Assembly (NCBI GenBank): GCA_036351115.1
Contig: JAZBOL010000118.1
Location: 1 to 64,000 of the forward strand
Source: Marinihelvus sp036351115
GTDB taxonomy: Bacteria; Pseudomonadota; Gammaproteobacteria; Xanthomonadales; SZUA-36
DNA: 64,000 nt
Direction of reading: 5' to 3'
Of the stretch, positions 52,797 through 60,621 are shown one piece after another; position 1 is the first letter of the stretch; every line of letters begins with the position of its first letter. Below the pieces are notes generated by a model that worked only from the letters and a program-made list of their open reading frames with translations, was not told where the DNA came from and did no database searches. Made by a program: the position numbers and the translations under genes.

Positions 52797-53812
52797 AACC
52801 GGTTGGTGGCGGCCAGCACCTCGTGCCGGCCGAACTCCCGGTCCAGGGTCGCCGGCCATGGCAGGTGACGGTTGGCGACAATAACGACCTGTCCACCCGG
52901 GTTCAGGAAGTTTCTCGCCCCGCGGAAGAGTCCGGCGCCGAGATCCGACCGTTCCCGGTGATCGACGTGAAACGGTGGGTTGCTGATGATGAGATCGAAG
53001 CGACCGTCTACCGCCCGGAGACCATCGCTGGGCAGGGTGCGTGCGGAGAAGCCATTGGCGGAAAGCGTGCGCCGGGCCGCTTCGAGGGCGAGCGCCTGGC
53101 TGTCCACCAGGGTCAGCGCCACGCCGGGGCATGCGGCGAGCAAGGCAGCGCCGAGGACGCCGGTGCCACAGCCGAGGTCCAGGGCGGTGGATGGCGCGGC
53201 TTTTTCGAGGACGGCGGGAAGGCAGTCCAGCAGCAGCCGGCTCCCTTCGTCCAGTTCGCCGTGGGAAAACACACCGGGATAGCTGTGGATGCGCAGGGTG
53301 CGTCCGAAGGCGTCCAGGGTCCAGGACACGTCATAGTCTGCCAGGCTGAACGGCGACGTCGCGTGGGGCAGGCTGGCTTCGAACAGAACGCAGTGCCGTG
53401 CGGCGTCGAGCTTCCTGACCTGCCCGAACCAGGGTTTCAGCTGCCGGATGGCGCTTTTCGCACCGGCGCGGATTTCACCGGCCACCCAGAGCACGCGATC
53501 CGGGTCCATGGCGGCGGCCAAGGCGTGCGCCAACATCTGAAAGCGCGCCTTTTCCCGGGGGAGACAAAGCACGGCATTGCCCGGCGCGACGAAATCCCCG
53601 GCCACGGGAAAGGCCCCGAATCGGGTCGTCAGACCCGATGCTTCCAGGCTCGCCCGGTCCCGGTCGTCCTGGACGAAACACAGGCCTGACCCGGCACCCT
53701 GAACGAGGGCGCCGGGAAGGTCGGCCGGCGGCAGGAGCCAGAGCCGGGGTTTCAGCGCGGTCAGGCTGTCCTGTTGGCGAAGAAACAGCCGGGCAAGTGG
53801 AGACAAAGACAA
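52721..53812 (-). CDS. rsmC: 16S rRNA guanine-1207 N2-methyltransferase RsmC
   Basis: A 363-residue SAM-dependent methyltransferase with tandem domains: a degenerate N-terminal half and an active C-terminal half. Motifs: ALDLGCGTGVLGAAL (SAM binding, about 210) and LIISNPPFHV (catalytic Asn-Pro-Pro-Phe, about 275), with PGVFSHGELDEGSRLLL before them. It methylates G1207 of 16S rRNA. It lies 94 bp after rimO on the same strand. Its last 76 bp overlap the 3' end of the AddA-like gene. Confidence 0.92.
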   Translation of the reverse strand: MSLSPLARLFLRQQDSLTALKPRLWLLPPADLPGALVQGAGSGLCFVQDDRDRASLEASGLTTRFGAFPVAGDFVAPGNAVLCLPREKARFQMLAHALAAAMDPDRVLWVAGEIRAGAKSAIRQLKPWFGQVRKLDAARHCVLFEASLPHATSPFSLADYDVSWTLDAFGRTLRIHSYPGVFSHGELDEGSRLLLDCLPAVLEKAAPSTALDLGCGTGVLGAALLAACPGVALTLVDSQALALEAARRTLSANGFSARTLPSDGLRAVDGRFDLIISNPPFHVDHRERSDLGAGLFRGARNFLNPGGQVVIVANRHLPWPATLDREFGRHEVLAATNRFHVLRAPAGSMKRPSSAVRMDASTT

Positions 53813-53906
53813 GGGGGCGAGCTCAGGAATTCAGCGGTGGTTGGTATCGGAACACAGTCGTTCGCTTCGCGTCGGGCCGGATCATGTCGGGCTGGCCGGC
53901 CGGTGC

Positions 53907-55268
53907 TCAGTCCGGCTCGTAATCTCCGACGAGGTCGTGTGCATCCGAACCGGTAATGCGCACCTTCAGGAGATCGCCGGGATCGGCGTGATCCGCGCCG
54001 TTCACATAAACCTTTCCGTCGATTTCCGGCGCGTCCGCGTGGCCTCGTCCGGTCATGCCGAGTTCACCCACTTCGTCGATGAGCACCTCCTGCAGCGTTC
54101 CGATTTTTTCGGCCAGTCGCTCGGCGCTGATCTCTGCCTGGCGCTCCATGAACCGGGCTTCGCGCTCGGCCTTGACCTCGTCGGGCACCGGGTCCGGGAG
54201 TTCGTTGGCGCTGGCTCCCGCCACGGGCGAGTACTGGAAGCAACCGACCCGGTCCAGGCGGGCTTCTTCGATGAACGCCATGAGCTCCTCGAAATCGGCC
54301 TCCGTCTCCCCGGGAAAACCCACGATGAACGTGCTGCGCAGGGTCAGGTCCGGCACCTGCTCCCGCCAGAGCCGTATGCGATCGAGGGCGCGTTCCGTTG
54401 CGGCCGGACGCCGCATGAGCTTCAGGATGCGCGGTGAGCCGTGCTGCAGGGGAATGTCCAGGTAGGGCAGGATTTTCCCCTGTGCCATGAGCGGCATGAG
54501 TTCGTCGACGTGGGGGTAGGGATAGACGTAGTGCAGGCGAACCCAGGCACCCAGCGTGCCGAGCGCCTCGCACAGCTCCGTCAGCCTCGTCTTCACGGGC
54601 CGGCCGCCCCAGAAATCCGTCCGGTAGCGCAGGTCCACGCCATAGGCGGAGGTGTCCTGGGAGATCACCAGCAGTTCGCGGGTGCCGCTGGCCACCAGGC
54701 GTTCGGCCTCGGCGAGCACGTCGCCGGCGGGCCGGCTTGCCAGCTTGCCGCGCATGGACGGAATGATGCAGAAGCTGCAGCGGTGATTGCAGCCCTCGGA
54801 AATTTTCAGGTAAGCGTAGTGCCGGGGCGTAAGTTTGATCCCCGTATCCGGCACGAGATCGAGGAAGGGGTCGTGGTTTCGTGCGATGGGTGCGTGTTCA
54901 TGGACCGCGGTCACCACCTGTTCGTATTGCTGCGGTCCCGTGACCGAGAGCACTTTCGGATGCACGGAGCGGATCTCGCCTTCCTGGACGCCGAGGCAGC
55001 CGGTAACGATCACCCGGCCGTTCGCGTCGATCGCTTCCCCGATCGCCTCGAGGGACTCGGCCCGGGCGCTGTCGATGAAACCGCAGGTGTTGACCACGAC
55101 CACGTCTGCGTCCTCGTAGCTGCCGGACAGCTCGTAGCCGTCTTCCCGGAGCTGGGTAATGATCCGCTCCGAGTCCACGAGGGCCTTCGGACAACCCAGG
55201 CTGACAAAGCCCACCCGCCGGTGCGCCGGAGCGTCTGAAGCGGGTGGGGTGGTGGTGCGTTCCGTCAT
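53907..55268 (-). CDS. rimO: Ribosomal protein S12 methylthiotransferase RimO
   Basis: A 453-residue radical SAM enzyme that adds a methylthio group to Asp 88 of S12. N-terminal MTTase domain: GFVSLGCPKALVDSE, NTCGFIDSA and TGCLG with the three cluster Cys. Radical SAM motif: CNHRCSFCIIPSMRG. A TRAM domain closes the C terminus (about 380-450). The ATG at 55268 begins about 20 residues before the first conserved Cys block. rsmC follows downstream. Confidence 0.95.
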   Translation of the reverse strand: MTERTTTPPASDAPAHRRVGFVSLGCPKALVDSERIITQLREDGYELSGSYEDADVVVVNTCGFIDSARAESLEAIGEAIDANGRVIVTGCLGVQEGEIRSVHPKVLSVTGPQQYEQVVTAVHEHAPIARNHDPFLDLVPDTGIKLTPRHYAYLKISEGCNHRCSFCIIPSMRGKLASRPAGDVLAEAERLVASGTRELLVISQDTSAYGVDLRYRTDFWGGRPVKTRLTELCEALGTLGAWVRLHYVYPYPHVDELMPLMAQGKILPYLDIPLQHGSPRILKLMRRPAATERALDRIRLWREQVPDLTLRSTFIVGFPGETEADFEELMAFIEEARLDRVGCFQYSPVAGASANELPDPVPDEVKAEREARFMERQAEISAERLAEKIGTLQEVLIDEVGELGMTGRGHADAPEIDGKVYVNGADHADPGDLLKVRITGSDAHDLVGDYEPD

Positions 55269-55364
55269 GACGGCGGGCCTTCGATCGGGTGAACCCCGCA
55301 TTATCCGGCGCGCCGGGACACCCCACAAGCCCGGGAAAGCCCGGAAGGAGGCCGGCCCGGGGGT

Positions 55365-56918
55365 TCAGTCGCGTTCGTGCCGCTCGAAGCGCTCCCGAAA
55401 CCCGGTGCCGTCATCGGGCACGAGGTCGAAGACGAAGCCGTTGAAGTCGAAGCGTTCGCCGAAATTGAATCCCGTATCGAAATCAAAGCCGCCGGGAACC
55501 AGGCCCAGGCGGTTTTCCGGTACGGTGACGACCAGCGTTTCACTTTTCTGGCGGCGAACGATCTCGAGTTCCACGGACTCCCCGGAGTCCACGCGCCGGA
55601 GGGCGCGGACCACGTCCGCGGGGCGCTGCACCTGGTCCCCGTTCACCGCGCGGATCACGTCACCGGATCGCAGCTGCAGCAGATTGTCCTCGCGCGCCTG
55701 GAGGACAAGCACGCCGTCCGTGGTGTCGAAATAGCTGGCCAGGTCGCTGTCCAGCTCCGCGAACTTCAGCCCCCGGGTCAGCGGCATACCGAACCAGATA
55801 TTGGTGCCGGCCAGGGCGGTGTCACCGATCTCGGAAAGCGCTTCGAATTCGTAGACCAGTTCGCCGTCCTCGATGGTGCGCGTGTCGATGATGATCTTCC
55901 GCTCCGCAAGTTCGCCCCGAAGCGCTTCCAGCTCGCGTTCAAGCTGCGCCCGGTCGATGTCCGCAATCTCAAAGGACTGCACCACCACCGGCGCATCGGG
56001 AAAGCGGGGTGCACCGGCACTGCCCGGTGCGGCTGGTTCTCCCGGCGGCGTCGGGGCCACGGGTGCGCCCAGGCGCGTGATGCTGTGCCAGCTGAACGGT
56101 GTGCGCTCCTCGGCGACAATGACCTTTTCCAGGGCCTCGTCGCCTCGCTGGATGACGATCTCCAGTTCATCACCGGGCTCGACCGCACGCAGTGCTTCAC
56201 CGAGGATCACGCGCCCGTCGGTGCCGCCTTCGACCAGCGACTCTCCCATGAGGCTGATGATCGTGTCACCGGGCTGCAGTCCCGCGCGTTCCGCCGGACC
56301 GTCGGGAGACAGTCCGAGCACGCGGACGCCGTCTTCGTCGTTGTTGCCCAGAATGACGCCGATGACGGCGCGGTTGGCGCTGAAACTCGGGGCGGGAGCG
56401 AGCACCGGGTCGGTGCGGTAGAGCTCACGATGCACCCGGGCCACCTCCCGCGACGCTTTGCGGAGGTTCTCGTGGGCACGTTCGAGTTCCCGCTGGACCC
56501 TGCGGCGTTCCTCGCGTTCCACCCGGCGCATCTCCGCCTGTTCGCGCGCGGTCTCTGCGTGAAGCTCGCGCCCCTCCGCTTTCAAAGCCTCTTTTTCCGC
56601 TTCCAGGTCTTCGAGCGCCCGGGCCCGCAGGGCTTGCGCCTCGCGCATTTCCGCCTCGGCCCGCTGAGCGAGTTCCGCGCGCGCTGCTTCCACCGCTGCG
56701 AGCGCGGCCCGTTGTTCCGCCTCGGCAGCCGCCAGGGCCTCGGCATGGCGTGCGCTGGCCCCGGCGGCCGGCGGGGCCGGCGGTTCGGGGGCTTCCTGGG
56801 CCCGGATCTCGCCTGGAACGCTGGTTACCAGGGCGAGGGCGATGGCGCTTGCCAGCAGAAACGGGCGCGTGTTCGGTGTCGATTTGAAATGCTTCATCTT
56901 CGTTATCCCCGGCGTCAT
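55365..56918 (-). CDS. Exported protein with coiled coil and two PDZ domains
   Basis: A 517-residue protein. It has a signal peptide (LLASAIALALVTSV, cleaved near residue 40), then an Ala/Glu/Arg-rich coiled coil (about 50-170) and two PDZ domains: PDZ1 about 180-280 (AERAGLQPGDTIISLMGESL) and PDZ2 about 385-470 (LQLRSGDVIRAVNGDQV). No protease triad is seen between them. The start at 56918 overlaps the anti-sigma stop by 4 nt; an ATG at 56897 with GGGGA upstream is an alternative that gives a more usual signal peptide. It is the third gene of the sigma/anti-sigma operon. Confidence 0.75.
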   Translation of the reverse strand: MTPGITKMKHFKSTPNTRPFLLASAIALALVTSVPGEIRAQEAPEPPAPPAAGASARHAEALAAAEAEQRAALAAVEAARAELAQRAEAEMREAQALRARALEDLEAEKEALKAEGRELHAETAREQAEMRRVEREERRRVQRELERAHENLRKASREVARVHRELYRTDPVLAPAPSFSANRAVIGVILGNNDEDGVRVLGLSPDGPAERAGLQPGDTIISLMGESLVEGGTDGRVILGEALRAVEPGDELEIVIQRGDEALEKVIVAEERTPFSWHSITRLGAPVAPTPPGEPAAPGSAGAPRFPDAPVVVQSFEIADIDRAQLERELEALRGELAERKIIIDTRTIEDGELVYEFEALSEIGDTALAGTNIWFGMPLTRGLKFAELDSDLASYFDTTDGVLVLQAREDNLLQLRSGDVIRAVNGDQVQRPADVVRALRRVDSGESVELEIVRRQKSETLVVTVPENRLGLVPGGFDFDTGFNFGERFDFNGFVFDLVPDDGTGFRERFERHERD

Positions 56919-57562
56919 AGGGACGCCATCCTTCCGTATTCGGTTTCAAACTGGTGCTGAAACAGGGCCTCGAGATCGAGGAGCAGGTTGACCCGCTGGC
57001 TCCAGAGCTCGATGGACTCGGGGGTGACGCTCAGTTCGTCGTCTACCCGGGCGACCAGATCCTCGAGTTCCGCCACGTAAACGACGGACTCGGCCGGCAT
57101 GGACACGGTGTCGTCACGGAGCAGGCGCAAGCGCTGTTCCAGGAGTTGGGACATGGCAATGAGTTCGGTCACGGTGGCCTCCGGGTTGGTCGGGATCGCC
57201 GTGTCGCCGGTTACCGCTTCCTCGCTCTGGGCCTCGACGAGGGCAGGACCCGGAGCCGGGGCGGGATCCGACGGCCCCGCCGGGGCACGCCACAGCACCA
57301 CGCTGACGACCGCGACGAGGCACGCGGCAACCGCCAGGCCGCGGAACAGGCGCTGGCGGCGCGAGGCGCGCTGGTCCTCGGCAAGGACCGCCCGGATGTC
57401 ATTCCAGCCATCCCGTGGAGGATCGATCAGTGGAAGATCGCCGAGACCGAGGGGGTCCTCGATGCGGCCGTCTTCGCCATCGCTTCCGTCGCTTGCGTTC
57501 CTGTTCATGTCGTTCCTGTCCATGTCATGTCTGTCCATATCGTTCATGTCCCTGTCATGCAT
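56915..57562 (-). CDS. Putative anti-sigma factor, single TM
   Basis: A 215-residue protein. A cytosolic N-terminal part (1-72) is followed by one membrane helix (about 73-92, GLAVAACLVAVVSVVLW), a Pro/Ala linker and a periplasmic helical domain (about 125-215: LEQRLRLLRDD, LVARVDDELSVT). This layout beside an ECF sigma gene is that of an anti-sigma factor, although no ZAS zinc motif is seen. The first 19 codons are a degenerate 15-bp repeat with five in-frame ATG codons, so the true start is uncertain. It overlaps the PDZ gene by 4 nt. Confidence 0.7.
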   Translation of the reverse strand: MHDRDMNDMDRHDMDRNDMNRNASDGSDGEDGRIEDPLGLGDLPLIDPPRDGWNDIRAVLAEDQRASRRQRLFRGLAVAACLVAVVSVVLWRAPAGPSDPAPAPGPALVEAQSEEAVTGDTAIPTNPEATVTELIAMSQLLEQRLRLLRDDTVSMPAESVVYVAELEDLVARVDDELSVTPESIELWSQRVNLLLDLEALFQHQFETEYGRMASL

Positions 57563-57570
57563 CGCTGCGA

Positions 57571-58164
57571 TCAGGTCCCGGCACCGGTGAGTTCCCGGGC
57601 TTCCGGCTTTCCGATCAATTCCCGGAGTTTTTTCCGGGCCCGGGATAACCGGGTTTTCGAAAAGCTTTCGGTTTTTCCGAACACTTCGGCAATCTCTCCG
57701 TGGCGGTAACCTTCCACGTCGTGAAGCCAGACCACGAGGCGGTCCTCTTCACCCAGCTGCGCCAGTGCTTCGCTCAGATCCATGGCCTCGCCGATTGCTT
57801 CCTGGTTCCCTTCACAGGACGCGCGAAAGTCTTCGAAGGTCACAAGTTCCCCCCTGGGCTGTTTCCGAAGGGCGCTGATCGCGTGATTGATGGCCAGGCG
57901 CCGCAGCCAGCCCCAGAACGGGGCGTCGCCCCGAAATTGCCCAAGGCGCCGAAAGGCCGTGATGAACGCTTCCTGGGTGACATCCTGGGCGAGCTGACTG
58001 CAGTTCGTCACGCGCACGGTGACCGAGTACACGGGTCGGTGAAACTGCCGGTACAGCTGCTCACAGGCCTGGATGTCCCCCCTTTTGGCGCGCGCCAGGG
58101 TCACCTCGTCCACCTGGGTATCGAATGAGGATGAACCGATCATCGGGGTATTAGACGCAGGCAT
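57571..58164 (-). CDS. ECF-type RNA polymerase sigma factor
   Basis: A 197-residue sigma-70 family protein without region 1 or 3. Region 2: CEQLYRQFHRPVYSVTVR and DVTQEAFITAFRRLGQFRG, then FWGWLRRLAINHAISALRK. Region 4: DRLVVWLHDVEGYRHGEIAEVFGKT and KTRLSRARKKLREL. Between these is a loop of about 35 residues rich in Glu. It should direct an extracytoplasmic stress response and be held by the anti-sigma protein 8 bp downstream. The ATG at 58164 is chosen over a nearby TTG; a later ATG at 58143 is also possible. Confidence 0.87.
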   Translation of the reverse strand: MPASNTPMIGSSSFDTQVDEVTLARAKRGDIQACEQLYRQFHRPVYSVTVRVTNCSQLAQDVTQEAFITAFRRLGQFRGDAPFWGWLRRLAINHAISALRKQPRGELVTFEDFRASCEGNQEAIGEAMDLSEALAQLGEEDRLVVWLHDVEGYRHGEIAEVFGKTESFSKTRLSRARKKLRELIGKPEARELTGAGT

Positions 58165-58296
58165 GGGCAAAAGGGTCGCAGCCCGTGAGACTTTTTTGTT
58201 CGAACCGGTGGAAGCCGTTGGTTTGGGCGTGCCGGGGCATTATATCGATCGTTACCCCGCGCCCGTCGCGGAAACCCGGCATCAGGAGCGTCGCCC

Positions 58297-58797
58297 ATGG
58301 GTCGCTGGAGACCACCCGCCAAGCCATCGAGCCCCTACATTACCGCGGACGGAGCGCGCCGCCTGCGCGCCGAACTGCAGCAGTTGTGGAAGGTCGAGCG
58401 CCCGGAAGTGGTCCGGGCCCTGGCCGAGGCCGCTGCGGAGGGCGACCGTTCCGAAAACGCAGAGTACATCTATCGCAAAAAGCAGCTGGGCGGCATCGAT
58501 CGACGGGTGCGCTATCTCAGTCGGCGCCTGGACCAGGTGAAAGTGGTCGACCGGATTCCCGATGACACCAGCCGGGTCCGCTTTGGGGCCTGGGTCGTCC
58601 TTGCGGACGAACAGGGCGACGAACGGACCTATCGCATCGTCGGCGCTGACGAAACGGATGCGCAGCTGGGCTGGGTCTCCATCGATTCGCCCGTGGCGCG
58701 CGCCCTGCTGGGCAAGGCCGCCGGGGACGAGGTGGCCGTCGAATTGCCGGAGGGCAACGTGGTTTTCGAGGTGCTCGAGGTTCGTTACTCGGGCTGA
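58297..58797 (+). CDS. greB: Transcription elongation factor GreB
   Basis: A 166-residue factor of the Gre family. It has the coiled-coil tip AEGDRSENAEYIYRKKQLG with acidic catalytic residues. RRVRYLSRRLDQVKVVD (GreB-type basic patch) follows, then SIDSPVARALLGKAAGD in the C-terminal domain. The Tyr-Arg-Lys-Lys and the basic patch separate it from GreA, which is also in the window. It is divergent from the ECF sigma gene; the hsp20 promoter begins 6 bp after its stop. Confidence 0.93.
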   Translation: MGRWRPPAKPSSPYITADGARRLRAELQQLWKVERPEVVRALAEAAAEGDRSENAEYIYRKKQLGGIDRRVRYLSRRLDQVKVVDRIPDDTSRVRFGAWVVLADEQGDERTYRIVGADETDAQLGWVSIDSPVARALLGKAAGDEVAVELPEGNVVFEVLEVRYSG

Positions 58798-58803
58798 GGC
58801 GCC

Positions 58804-58831
58804 CTTGAATTTTCCGAAACCGCGTCCATTT
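58804..58831 (+). promoter_or_regulatory. Sigma-32 (heat-shock) promoter for hsp20
   Basis: CTTGAA at 58804-58809 and GTCCATTT at 58824-58831 are separated by 14 bp. This matches the heat-shock consensus CTTGAA-N13-15-CCCCATNT except for two -10 positions. Transcription should start near 58838, at the base of the first leader hairpin. Confidence 0.72.
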
Positions 58832-58837
58832 TTGAGG

Positions 58838-58923
58838 CAGTGGTCGCCGACAGGGGCCACGACAACCAGCCCGGCCACCTGGCGGGCGCCAACCACCGTA
58901 ATGCTTCAAAGGAGATCACGGTT
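58838..58923 (+). promoter_or_regulatory. ROSE-like RNA thermometer in the hsp20 leader
   Basis: Three hairpins fit the 86-nt leader: 58840-58860 (GTGGTC/GGCCAC), 58869-58887 (GCCCG/CGGGC) and 58895-58922. In the last, ACCGT pairs with ACGGT, AT with AT, and CTTC with the ribosome binding site GGAG (58911-58914), with a 3-nt AAA loop. A lone G (58903) is unpaired, giving 5'-ATGCT opposite the binding site, close to the ROSE signature UYGCU. Heating would free the site. Folding was done by eye. Confidence 0.75.
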
Positions 58924-59403
58924 ATGACGACGTTTGATTTTTCACCCCTGTACCGCAATTCCATCGGTTTCGACCGGCTCGCTTCCCTGCTGGCTTCCGC
59001 CCAGCGCGTGGAGCAGGGCGGCGGATATCCGCCGTACAACATTGTTTCCGAGGATGAGAATCGCTACCGCATCACCATGGCGGTCGCCGGTTTCGCCCAG
59101 GAAGACCTGGACATCACGAGCGAACAGAACACGCTGACGGTCACCGGCAAGCGCGCCGATGATGAGAACGGTTCCGACCGCTACCTGCACCGTGGCATCG
59201 CCAACCGCTCCTTCGAGCGCCGCTTCAACCTGGCGGACCACGTTCGGGTGACCGGCGCGAGCCTCGAGAACGGTTTGCTCCACATCGACCTGGAGCGCGA
59301 GATTCCCGAGGCCATGAAGCCGCGCAAGATCGAGATCGGATCCGGCAGCGCCCGGCTGATCGACGTCAGCAAGGACGAAGCCGGCGAAGACAAGGCCGCC
59401 TGA
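58924..59403 (+). CDS. Small heat-shock protein, Hsp20/IbpA family
   Basis: A 159-residue alpha-crystallin-type holdase that binds unfolding proteins for later refolding by DnaK. The N-terminal arm has FSPLYRNSIGFDRLASLL, as in IbpA. The alpha-crystallin domain (about 40-130) has YRITMAVAGFAQEDLDI and the signature ASLENGLLHIDL. A C-terminal Ile-x-Ile (KIEI) and a Gly/Asp-rich tail follow. AAGGAG lies 10 bases before the ATG at 58924, inside the predicted thermometer. Own promoter and terminator. Confidence 0.95.
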   Translation: MTTFDFSPLYRNSIGFDRLASLLASAQRVEQGGGYPPYNIVSEDENRYRITMAVAGFAQEDLDITSEQNTLTVTGKRADDENGSDRYLHRGIANRSFERRFNLADHVRVTGASLENGLLHIDLEREIPEAMKPRKIEIGSGSARLIDVSKDEAGEDKAA

Positions 59404-59436
59404 CTGCTCGCCCAGAACCGGCTGCAAGTGTGTGCA

Positions 59437-59466
59437 GGGGACGCGGGAAACCGCGTCCCCTTTTTC
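59437..59466 (+). terminator. Rho-independent terminator after hsp20
   Basis: GGGGACGCGG / CCGCGTCCCC (59437-59446 and 59451-59460), GAAA loop, then TTTTTC. It is 34 bp after the hsp20 stop. Confidence 0.93.
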
Positions 59467-59534
59467 GTGTTTCCCCGACTGAACAGCCAGTCGGGGCATA
59501 TCGGCACGACGAGCCATGACCTTTGGCAGGCTTG

Positions 59535-59560
59535 TTTTGATAATTAGATGAATGTCAAAA
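59535..59560 (+). promoter_or_regulatory. Candidate operator for the SdpR-like repressor
   Basis: An AT-rich imperfect palindrome TTTTGA (59535-59540) and TCAAAA (59555-59560) with 14 bp between them, just before the repressor start at 59568. ArsR-type repressors usually bind such a site over their own promoter. No binding data are implied. Confidence 0.4.
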
Positions 59561-59567
59561 TATATCC

Positions 59568-59867
59568 ATGCACAACAGCACCACGCAGACGAATGACGGG
59601 GTCTTCAAGGCCCTGGCCGATGAACAGCGTCGCAGGATCCTGCAGTTGTTGCGCCATGGTGAGCAACCGGCCGGCGTCCTGGCCGCATCCCTTTCGGTGA
59701 AACCGGCGACGGTTTCCCATCACCTGGCCCAGCTCAGGGCCGCGGGGCTCGTTCGTGTTCGCCGCGAAGGGCAGCAACGGATTTACGCGCTCAATACCTC
59801 CATGGTGGAGGAGGTGTTGCTGCTGATTTCAAACCTGTTTCATGCGGAGCGGAAGGAAGAATCGTGA
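59568..59867 (+). CDS. ArsR-family transcriptional repressor, SdpR-like
   Basis: A 99-residue winged-helix protein. It has FKALADEQRRRILQLL, the recognition-helix block KPATVSHHLAQLRAAGLVR and the wing VRREGQQRIYALN. No metal-binding CxC motif is present, so it is not an arsenic/zinc sensor but fits the SdpR autorepressor subgroup. In Bacillus, SdpR is sequestered at the membrane by SdpI. The stop overlaps the SdpI-like gene by 4 nt. Confidence 0.87.
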   Translation: MHNSTTQTNDGVFKALADEQRRRILQLLRHGEQPAGVLAASLSVKPATVSHHLAQLRAAGLVRVRREGQQRIYALNTSMVEEVLLLISNLFHAERKEES

Positions 59868-60532
59868 AAATCACCCGAATCAACTGGATCAGTCTCCTGT
59901 TCCTGGCCGGCATGTTCGGCCTGGCCGCCTGGTACTACCCGACCTTGCCTGATCCCATGCCGTCTCACTGGAACGCCGCCGGCGAAGTGGACGACTGGAT
60001 GCCCAAACCCTGGGGCGTGTTCATCCTCCCCCTCGTGGCCCTGGGCCTGTGGATCATCTTCGCGGTGCTGCCCCTGATTTCTCCGAAGGGATTTCGCCTC
60101 GAACCGGCGCGCCGGGCCTACGACATCATCTGGTTCGTGATGGTGCTGTTCATGGGCGTGGTTCAGCTCATGACCTACCTGGAAGCCCTCGGGCAGGGCG
60201 GTCCGGGTGTCGAACGGATCGTTCCCCTGATGACCGGCGGGCTGTTCATCCTCATCGGCAACTACCTGGGCAAGTTTCCGCGCAACTTTTTCGTGGGCAT
60301 CCGGACACCCTGGACCCTGGCCAGCGAGCAGGTCTGGAACCGGACCCATCGGCTGGGCGCCTGGGTGTTCATGCTGGCGGGCGTGCTGCTGGCGATTTCC
60401 TCCTTCTTCCCCAACGCCATGCCGCTCTTCATCGGCGTGGTGCTGGTGACGGCCCTGGTGCCCGTGCTGTACTCCCTCTGGCTGTACCGGCGCCTGCACG
60501 GCTTCGAGGCGGAACCGGAGGACGGCCCCTAG
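59864..60532 (+). CDS. SdpI-family membrane protein
   Basis: A 222-residue protein with six predicted membrane helices. The N-terminal DUF1648 block is YYPTLPDPMPSHWNAAGEVD. The C-terminal SdpI domain has GNYLGKFPRNFFVGIRTPW and WNRTHRLGAWVFMLAGV. In Bacillus subtilis SdpI gives immunity to the SdpC toxin and binds SdpR in a signalling switch. No SdpABC toxin genes are seen here, so immunity to neighbours or envelope sensing are both possible. It is coupled to the repressor gene. Confidence 0.87.
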   Translation: MKITRINWISLLFLAGMFGLAAWYYPTLPDPMPSHWNAAGEVDDWMPKPWGVFILPLVALGLWIIFAVLPLISPKGFRLEPARRAYDIIWFVMVLFMGVVQLMTYLEALGQGGPGVERIVPLMTGGLFILIGNYLGKFPRNFFVGIRTPWTLASEQVWNRTHRLGAWVFMLAGVLLAISSFFPNAMPLFIGVVLVTALVPVLYSLWLYRRLHGFEAEPEDGP

Positions 60533-60621
60533 CCCGGCCCGTTGCTGCCGGCCCGTCTTGCGCCTCCCGCTTACGGCGGCTAGGCTGGCGGGTCGATGGG
60601 CGATAGCCGGCGGATACTGAT

